Below, one piece after another: positions 49,901 through 57,500 of a DNA stretch of 57,500 nucleotides; the first letter of the stretch is position 1, and each line of letters starts with the position of its first letter. The stretch spans positions 16,780,957 through 16,838,456 of the forward strand of contig NC_135564.1 in NCBI RefSeq assembly GCF_964340395.1, read 5' to 3'. The notes under the pieces were generated by a model, which had not been told where the DNA came from, did no database searches, and saw only the letters and a program-made list of their open reading frames with translations. This DNA is from Glandiceps talaboti (taxonomy: Eukaryota > Hemichordata > Enteropneusta > Spengelidae). The position numbers and the translations under genes are program-made.

Positions 49901-51121
49901 TCAGTAATTATACATTTCCAAAATCTTCACTTACTTCTTCCACTTCTTGATTGGCTGTCTGGTGTTCATCTGCCATCTGTGTTCGTGTCATCTTCCGTGA
50001 CCTTCAGTTCCATCCTGAAAGGAATGAATCAAACAATACAGTATAAACGTATTGATGGAATGAAATAACAGTTATTTAGATTCTAATATTTACTCTTAAA
50101 GTTGCCACTTCTCAATTTAACCTTTTTGAAATGATATTACCACCAATAATACAATTCTGTTCATCTCCAAAATATTTCTTCATTCTGCTACAATCTACTT
50201 GTGACATAAGGTTGTCATTACTTGTTGTGTGCTTAGTACTGACAAAAGAACTTTTTGATAACTTATACTTTCCATTGCAGATGGGAAGAAATATTGGGCA
50301 ACAAAAGTTAATCACCATTCTCAGTAATTATACATTTCCAAAATCTTCACTTACTTCTTCCACTTCTTGATTGGCTGTCTGGTGTTCATCTGCCATCTGT
50401 GTTCGTGTCATCTTCCGTGACCTTGAGTTCCATCCTGAAAGGAATGAATCAAACAATACAGTATAAACTTATTGATGGAATGAAATAACAGTTATTTAGA
50501 TTCTAATATTTACTCTTAAAGTTGCCACTACTCAATTTAACCTTTTTGAAAAGATATTACCACGGCAATACAATTCTGTTCATTTCAAAAATATTTCTTC
50601 ATTCTGCTACAATCTACTTGTGACATAAGGTTGTCATTACTTGTTGTGTGCTTAGTACTGACAAAAGAACTTTTTGATAACTTATACTTTCCATTGCAGA
50701 TGGGAAGAAATATTGGGCAACAAAAGTTAATCACCATTCTCAGTAATTATACATTTCCAAAATCTTCACTTACTTCTTCCACTTCTCGATTGGCTGTCTG
50801 GTGTTCATCTGCCATCTGTGTTCGTGTCATCTTCCGTGACCTTGAGTTCCATCCTGAAAGGAATGAATCAAACAATACAGTATAAACTTATTGATGGAAT
50901 GAAATAACAGTTATTTAGATTCTAATATTTACTCTTAAAGTTGCCACTTCTCAATTTAACCTTTTTGAAATGATATTACCACCGATAATACAATTCTGTT
51001 CATCTCCAAAATATTTCTTCATTCTGCTACAATCTACTTGTGACATAAGGTTGTCATTACTTGTTGTGTGCTTAGTACTGACAAAAGAACTTTTTGATAA
51101 CTTATACTTTCCATTGCAGAT
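46926..51121. repeat. 4,196-bp tandem duplication, copy 1
   Basis: This ten-monomer segment is followed immediately by a copy of itself. Rare markers recur at exactly +4,196: 'cttcagtgacc', 'aatcaagcaatacag', 'gggtaacaa', 'aatctatttgtg', 'agtattgac', 'ttcaacttcttg', 'aaaataaattt', 'acggcaata', 'accaataat' and 'aaacgtattg'. The left limit is A/T at 46,925 versus 51,121. I saw no mismatch between the copies. Confidence 0.88.
47612..47947 (+). other. Longest plus-strand ORF (111 codons), fortuitous
   Basis: This frame overlaps the minus-strand ORF of the same monomer and continues into the exon-like segment. It exists because of two subtype-specific changes. 'gaaaagat' became 'gaaatgat', which supplies a start (MILPPIIQF). 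'cttgattgg' became 'cttcgattgg' in effect ('ctcgattgg'), which turns the usual TGA into CGA and adds 32 codons ending PERNESNNTV. The middle (SLLVVCLVLTKELFDNLYF) is hydrophobic, but it is the antisense of the other frame. The copy at 51,808-52,143 reads the same because of the 4,196-bp duplication. Most monomers lack one or both changes. I do not consider it a gene. Confidence 0.7.
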
Positions 51122-54100
51122 GGGAAGAAATATTGGGCAACAAAAGTTAATGACCATTCTCAGTAATTATACATTTCCAAAATCTTCACTTACTTCTTCC
51201 ACTTCTTGATTGGCTGTCTGGTGTTCATCTGCCATCTGTGTTCGTGTCATCTTCAGTGACCTTGAGTTCCATCCTGAAAGGAATGAATCAAGCAATACAG
51301 TTTAAACTTATTGATGGAATAAAATAAGTTATTTAGATTCTAAATTTACATCTTAAAGTTGCCACTACTCAATTTAACCTTTTTAAAAAGATATTAAAAC
51401 GGATAATACAATTCTGTTCATCTCCAAAATGTTTCTTCGTTCTGCTACAATCTACTTGTGACATAAGGTTGTCATTACTTGTTGTGTGCTTAGTACTGAC
51501 AAAAGAACTTTTTGATAACTTATACTTTCCATTGCAGATGGGAAGAAATATTGGGTAACAAAAGTTAATCACCATTCTCAGTAATTATACATTTCCAAAA
51601 TCTTCACTTACTTCTTCCACTTCTTGATTGGCTGTCTGGTGTTCATCTGCCATCTGTGTTCGTGTCATCTTCCGTGACCTTGAGTTCCATCCTGAAAGGA
51701 ATGAATCAAACAATACAGTATAAACTTATTGATGGAATGAAATAACAGTTATTTAGATTCTAATATTTACTCTTAAAGTTGCCACTTCTCAATTTAACCT
51801 TTTTGAAATGATATTACCACCGATAATACAATTCTGTTCATCTCCAAAATATTTCTTCATTCTGCTACAATCTACTTGTGACATAAGGTTGTCATTACTT
51901 GTTGTGTGCTTAGTACTGACAAAAGAACTTTTTGATAACTTATACTTTCCATTGCAGATGGGAAGAAATATTGGGCAACAAAAGTTAATCACCATTCTCA
52001 GTAATTATACATTTCCAAAATCTTCACTTACTTCTTCCACTTCTCGATTGGCTGTCTGGTGTTCATCTGCCATCTGTGTTCGTGTCATCTTCCGTGACCT
52101 TGAGTTCCATCCTGAAAGGAATGAATCAAACAATACAGTATAAACTTATTGATGGAATGAAATAACAGTTATTTAGATTCTAATATTTACTCTTAAAGTT
52201 GCCACTTCTCAATTTAACCTTTTTGAAATGATATTACCACCGATAATACAATTCTGTTCATCTCCAAAATATTTCTTCATTCTGCTACAATCTATTTGTG
52301 ACATAAGGTTGTCATTACTTGTTGTGTGCTTAGTATTGACAAAAGAACTTTTTGATAACTTATACTTTCCATTGCAGATGGGAAGAAATATTGGGCAACA
52401 AAATTTAATGACCATTCTCAGTAATTATACAATTCCAAAATCTTCACTTACTTCTTCAACTTCTTGATTGGCTGTCTGGTGTTCATCTGCCATCTGTGTT
52501 CGTGTCATCTTCCGTGACCTTGAGTTCCATCCTGAAAGGAATGAATCAAACAATACAGTATAAACTTATTGATGGAATGAAAATAACAGTTATGTAGATT
52601 CTAATATTTACTCTTAAAGTTGCCACTACTCAATTTAACCTTTTTGAAAAGATATTACCACGGTAATACAATTCTGTTCATTTCCAAAATATTTCTTCAT
52701 TCTGCTACAATCTACTTGTGACATAAGGTTGTCATTACTTGTTGTGTGCTTAGTACTGACAAAATAAATTTTTGATAACTTATACTTTCCATTACAGATG
52801 GGAAGAAATATTGGGCAACAAAAGTTAATGACCATTCTCAGTAATTATACATTTCCAAAATCTTCACTTACTTCTTCCACTTCTTGATTGGCTGTCTGGT
52901 GTTCATCTGCCATCTGTGTTCGTGTCATCTTCCGTGACCTTGAGTTCCATCCTGAAAGGAATGAATCAAACAATACAGTATAAACTTATTGATGGAATGA
53001 AATAACAGTTATTTAGATTCTAATATTTACTCTTAAAGTTGCCACTTCTCAATTTAACCTTTTTGAAATGATATTACCACCGATAATACAATTCTGTTCA
53101 TCTCCAAAATATTTCTTCATTCTGCTACAATCTACTTGTGACATAAGGTTGTCATTACTTGTTGTGTGCTTAGTACTGACAAAAGAACTTTTTGATAACT
53201 TATACTTTCCATTGCAGATGGGAAGAAATATTGGGCAACAAAAGTTAATCACCATTCTCAGTAATTATACATTTCCAAAATCTTCACTTACTTCTTCCAC
53301 TTCTTGATTGGCTGTCTGGTGTTCATCTGCCATCTGTGTTCGTGTCATCTTCCGTGACCTTGAGTTCCATCCTGAAAGGAATGAATCAAACAATACAGTA
53401 TAAACTTATTGATGGAATGAAATAACAGTTATTTAGATTCTAATATTTACTCTTAAAGTTGCCACTACTCAATTTAACCTTTTTGAAAAGATATTACCAC
53501 GGCAATACAATTCTGTTCATTTCAAAAATATTTCTTCATTCTGCTACAATCTACTTGTGACATAAGGTTGTCATTACTTGTTGTGTGCTTAGTACTGACA
53601 AAAGAACTTTTTGATAACTTATACTTTCCATTGCAGATGGGAAGAAATATTGGGCAACAAAAGTTAATCACCATTCTCAGTAATTATACATTTCCAAAAT
53701 CTTCACTTACTTCTTCCACTTCTCGATTGGCTGTCTGGTGTTCATCTGCCATCTGTGTTCGTGTCATCTTCCGTGACCTTGAGTTCCATCCTGAAAGGAA
53801 TGAATCAAACAATACAGTATAAACTTATTGATGGAATGAAATAACAGTTATTTAGATTCTAATATTTACTCTTAAAGTTGCCACTTCTCAATTTAACCTT
53901 TTTGAAATGATATTACCACCGATAATACAATTCTGTTCATCTCCAAAATATTTCTTCATTCTGCTACAATCTACTTGTGACATAAGGTTGTCATTACTTG
54001 TTGTGTGCTTAGTATTGACAAAAGAACTTTTTGATAACTTATACTTTCCATTGCAGATGGGAAGAAATATTGGGCAACAAAAGTTAATCACCATTCTCAG

Positions 54101-55347
54101 TAATTATACATTTCCAAAATCTTCACTTACTTCTTCCACTTCTTGATTGGCTGTCTGGTGTTCATCTGCCATCTGTGTTCGTGTCATCTTCCGTGACCTT
54201 CAGTTCCATCCTGAAAGGAATGAATCAAACAATACAGTATAAACGTATTGATGGAATGAAATAACAGTTATTTAGATTCTAATATTTACTCTTAAAGTTG
54301 CCACTTCTCAATTTAACCTTTTTGAAATGATATTACCACCAATAATACAATTCTGTTCATCTCCAAAATATTTCTTCATTCTGCTACAATCTACTTGTGA
54401 CATAAGGTTGTCATTACTTGTTGTGTGCTTAGTACTGACAAAAGAACTTTTTGATAACTTATACTTTCCATTGCAGATGGGAAGAAATATTGGGCAACAA
54501 AAGTTAATCACCATTCTCAGTAATTATACATTTCCAAAATCTTCACTTACTTCTTCCACTTCTTGATTGGCTGTCTGGTGTTCATCTGCCATCTGTGTTC
54601 GTGTCATCTTCCGTGACCTTGAGTTCCATCCTGAAAGGAATGAATCAAACAATACAGTATAAACTTATTGATGGAATGAAATAACAGTTATTTAGATTCT
54701 AATATTTACTCTTAAAGTTGCCACTACTCAATTTAACCTTTTTGAAAAGATATTACCACGGCAATACAATTCTGTTCATTTCAAAAATATTTCTTCATTC
54801 TGCTACAATCTACTTGTGACATAAGGTTGTCATTACTTGTTGTGTGCTTAGTACTGACAAAAGAACTTTTTGATAACTTATACTTTCCATTGCAGATGGG
54901 AAGAAATATTGGGCAACAAAAGTTAATCACCATTCTCAGTAATTATACATTTCCAAAATCTTCACTTACTTCTTCCACTTCTCGATTGGCTGTCTGGTGT
55001 TCATCTGCCATCTGTGTTCGTGTCATCTTCCGTGACCTTGAGTTCCATCCTGAAAGGAATGAATCAAACAATACAGTATAAACTTATTGATGGAATGAAA
55101 TAACAGTTATTTAGATTCTAATATTTACTCTTAAAGTTGCCACTTCTCAATTTAACCTTTTTGAAATGATATTACCACCGATAATACAATTCTGTTCATC
55201 TCCAAAATATTTCTTCATTCTGCTACAATCTACTTGTGACATAAGGTTGTCATTACTTGTTGTGTGCTTAGTACTGACAAAAGAACTTTTTGATAACTTA
55301 TACTTTCCATTGCAGATGGGAAGAAATATTGGGCAACAAAAGTTAAT
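51122..55347. repeat. 4,196-bp tandem duplication, copy 2
   Basis: This matches 46,926-51,151 base for base as far as I read. The right limit is the G/C difference at 51,152 versus 55,348. The 30 bases past one full unit reflect where the exchange can be placed. Confidence 0.88.
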
Positions 55348-56399
55348 CACCATTCTCAGTAATTATACATTTCCAAAATCTTCACTTACTTCTTCCACTT
55401 CTTGATTGGCTGTCTGGTGTTCATCTGCCATCTGTGTTCGTGTCATCTTCCGTGACCTTGAGTTCCATCCTGAAAGGAATGAATCAAACAATACAGTATA
55501 AACTTATTGATGGAATGAAATAACAGTTATTTAGATTCTAATATTTACTCTTAAAGTTGCCACTACTCAATTTAACCTTTTTGAAAAGATATTACCACGG
55601 CAATACAATTCTGTTCATTTCAAAAATATTTCTTCATTCTGCTACAATCTACTTGTGACATAAGGTTGTCATTACTTGTTGTGTGCTTAGTACTGACAAA
55701 AGAACTTTTTGATAACTTATACTTTCCATTGCAGATGGGAAGAAATATTGGGCAACAAAAGTTAATCACCATTCTCAGTAATTATACATTTCCAAAATCT
55801 TCACTTACTTCTTCCACTTCTCGATTGGCTGTCTGGTGTTCATCTGCCATCTGTGTTCGTGTCATCTTCCGTGACCTTGAGTTCCATCCTGAAAGGAATG
55901 AATCAAACAATACAGTATAAACTTATTGATGGAATGAAATAACAGTTATTTAGATTCTAATATTTACTCTTAAAGTTGCCACTTCTCAATTTAACCTTTT
56001 TGAAATGATATTACCACCGATAATACAATTCTGTTCATCTCCAAAATATTTCTTCATTCTGCTACAATCTACTTGTGACATAAGGTTGTCATTACTTGTT
56101 GTGTGCTTAGTATTGACAAAAGAACTTTTTGATAACTTATACTTTCCATTGCAGATGGGAAGAAATATTGGGCAACAAAAGTTAATCACCATTCTCAGTA
56201 ATTATACATTTCCAAAATCTTCACTTACTTCTTCCACTTCTTGATTGGCTGTCTGGTGTTCATCTGCCATCTGTGTTCGTGTCATCTTCCGTGACCTTCA
56301 GTTCCATCCTGAAAGGAATGAATCAAACAATACAGTATAAACGTATTGATGGAATGAAATAACAGTTATTTAGATTCTAATATTTACTCTTAAAGTTGC
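54984..56399. repeat. Partial third copy of the region D unit
   Basis: At an offset of 2,098 bp (five monomers) this stretch repeats 52,886-54,301, including 'acggcaata', 'agtattgac', 'cttcagttcc' and 'aaacgtattg'. It starts next to the T/C difference at 52,885 versus 54,983 and stops at 56,400, where 'gttgcc' becomes 'gttgca'. Confidence 0.82.
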
Positions 56400-57500
56400 A
56401 CTACTCAATTTAACATTTTTGAAAAGATATTACCACGAATAATACAATTCTGTTCATCTCCAATATTTCTTCATTTTTGCAACAATCTACTTGTGACATA
56501 AGGTTGTCAATACTTGTCGTGTGCTTAGTACTGACAAAAGAACTTTTAGATAACTTTTACTTTCCATTGCAGATGGGAAGAAATATTGGGCAACAAAAGT
56601 TAATCACCATTCTCAGTAATTATACATTTCCAAAATCTTCACTTACTTCTTCCACTTCTTGATTGGCTGTCTGGTGTTCATCTGCCATCTGTGTTCGTGT
56701 CATCTTCCGTGACCTTGAGTTCCATCCTGAAAGGAATGAATCAAGTAATACAGTTTAAACTTATTGATGGAATAAAATAAGTTATTTAGATTCTAAATTT
56801 ACATCTTAAAGTTGCCACTACTCAATTTAACCTTTTTAAAAAGATATTAAAACGGATAATACAATTCTGTTCATCTCCAAAATGTTTCTTCGTTCTGCTA
56901 CAATCTACTTGTGACATAAGGTTGTCATTACTTGTTGCGTGCTTAGTACTGACAAAAGAACTTTTTGATAACTTATACTTTCCATTACAGATGGGAAGAA
57001 ATATTGGGCAACAAAATTTAATGACCATTCTCAGTAATTATACAATTCCAAAATCTTCACTTACTTCTTCCACTTCTTGATTGGCTGTCTGGTGTTCATC
57101 TGCCATCTGTGTTCGTGTCATCTTCCGTGACCTTGAGTTCCATCCTGAAAGGAATGAATCAAACAATACAGTATAAACTTATTGATGGAATGAAATAACA
57201 GTTATTTAGATTCTAATATTTACTCTTAAAGTTGCACTACTCAATTTAACATTTTTGAAAATATATTACCACGAACAATACAATTCTGTTCATCTCCAAT
57301 ATTTCTTCATTTTTTGCTACAATCTACTTGTGACATAAGGTTGTCATTACTTGTCGTGTGCTTAGTACTGACAAAAGAACTTTTAGATAACTTTTACTTT
57401 CCATTGCAGATGGGAAGAAATATTGGGCAACAAAATTTAATGACCATTCTCAGTAATTACACAAGTCCAAAATCTTCACTTACTTCTTCCACTTCTTGAT
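56400..57500. repeat. Divergent monomers at the right end of the window
   Basis: The monomers at 56,405 and 57,241 share changes absent elsewhere: 'gttgcactac' (one C lost), 'aacatttttg', 'accacgaa', 'ctccaatatttc' (three bases shorter), 'ttgtcgtgtg' and 'aacttttac'. The one between them (56,822) belongs to the 'ttaaaaagatattaaaacgg' type. The second stops mid-monomer at the window end. Confidence 0.8.

Larger units (their letters stand above)
1..57500. repeat. Satellite DNA array, ~420-bp monomer, ~136 complete copies
   Basis: The same roughly 420-bp sequence repeats head to tail from the first base to the last with no interruption and no inversion. Landmarks such as 'tcaatttaacc', 'cttagtactgac', 'ccattgcagatggg' and 'cttccgtgacc' return every 418-421 bp. 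Length classes come from a few diagnostic indels. A missing 'ca' in 'gaaataagttattt' gives 418, one T fewer in 'ccttttgaaa' or 'cctttagaaa' gives 419, and an extra A in 'gaaaataac' gives 421. Neighbouring monomers differ at several sites, while monomers a few units apart can be identical, which is the mark of higher-order repeats spread by unequal exchange. Function, species and named satellite family are unknown. Exact copy number depends on the assembly, because arrays this uniform are easily collapsed or expanded. Confidence 0.98.

Noticed and set aside
1-57500. CRISPR array or prokaryotic repeat
   Set aside because: The repeated unit is 420 bp with no spacer-repeat alternation and no cas-like genes. 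Variation is distributed across the unit.
1-57500. Tandem multigene family encoding small proteins on the minus strand
   Set aside because: Three different stop mutations and several frameshifts were amplified in the array. I see no promoter or polyadenylation signal (no AATAAA) tied to the frame, and no recognised domain.
1-57500. RNA polymerase III gene (tRNA- or SINE-like) in the monomer
   Set aside because: I found no A-box/B-box pair. The only 'gttcg' is followed by 'tgtc' and not by the B-box continuation.
1-57500. Transposon or retroelement insertion in the array
   Set aside because: Every stretch aligns to the monomer. The only departures are small indels and the 148-bp and 26-bp deletions. 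No terminal repeats or target-site duplications are visible.

Overview
The whole window is one head-to-tail satellite array with no unique sequence. The basic unit is about 420 bp (mostly 418-421 bp) and about 34% G+C, counted on one monomer. With 'tcaattta' as the monomer origin, the window holds about 136 complete monomers (332 to 57,240), a partial one at the left edge and another at the right edge. All are in the same orientation. I found no conventional gene, tRNA, rRNA, CRISPR array, transposon or prokaryotic operon. An array of this length and this nested organisation points to a eukaryotic nuclear chromosome, in a heterochromatic block such as pericentromere, subtelomere, knob or sex chromosome. 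I cannot name the species or assign the satellite to a known family.

Layout from left to right. (A) 1-13,766: a four-monomer higher-order repeat (HOR) of 1,679 bp, with subtypes called here K, T, V and R, alternates with a five-monomer divergent block. A 3.37-kb stretch of this region is present twice, 7,137 bp apart. (B) 13,767-31,669: eight successive HORs of 5, 6 or 7 monomers that look like deletion and duplication derivatives of one seven-monomer unit. The region ends at a 148-bp deletion. (C) 31,670-43,394: a mosaic of monomers related to both A and B, with local duplications, an island of B-type monomers at 36.3-37.5 kb and a 26-bp deletion at 41,360. (D) 43,395-56,399: 'accaccg/gaaatgat' monomers, with an 840-bp dimer and a tandem 4,196-bp duplication in which I saw no mismatch, followed by part of a third copy. 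(E) 56,400-57,500: monomers with several private indels, as expected near an array edge.

There is no gene network to describe. Two features of the monomer deserve attention. First, the minus strand of nearly every monomer carries an 80-bp exon-like segment between a full polypyrimidine-AG acceptor and a GTAAGT donor, with a purine-rich GAA stretch beside the donor. If the minus strand is transcribed, the array could produce long spliced non-coding RNA. Second, a 66-68 codon minus-strand ORF recurs in about 112 of the 136 complete monomers. Three different stop mutations in it have been amplified together with the HORs, so I regard it as fortuitous or relict rather than a protein family.
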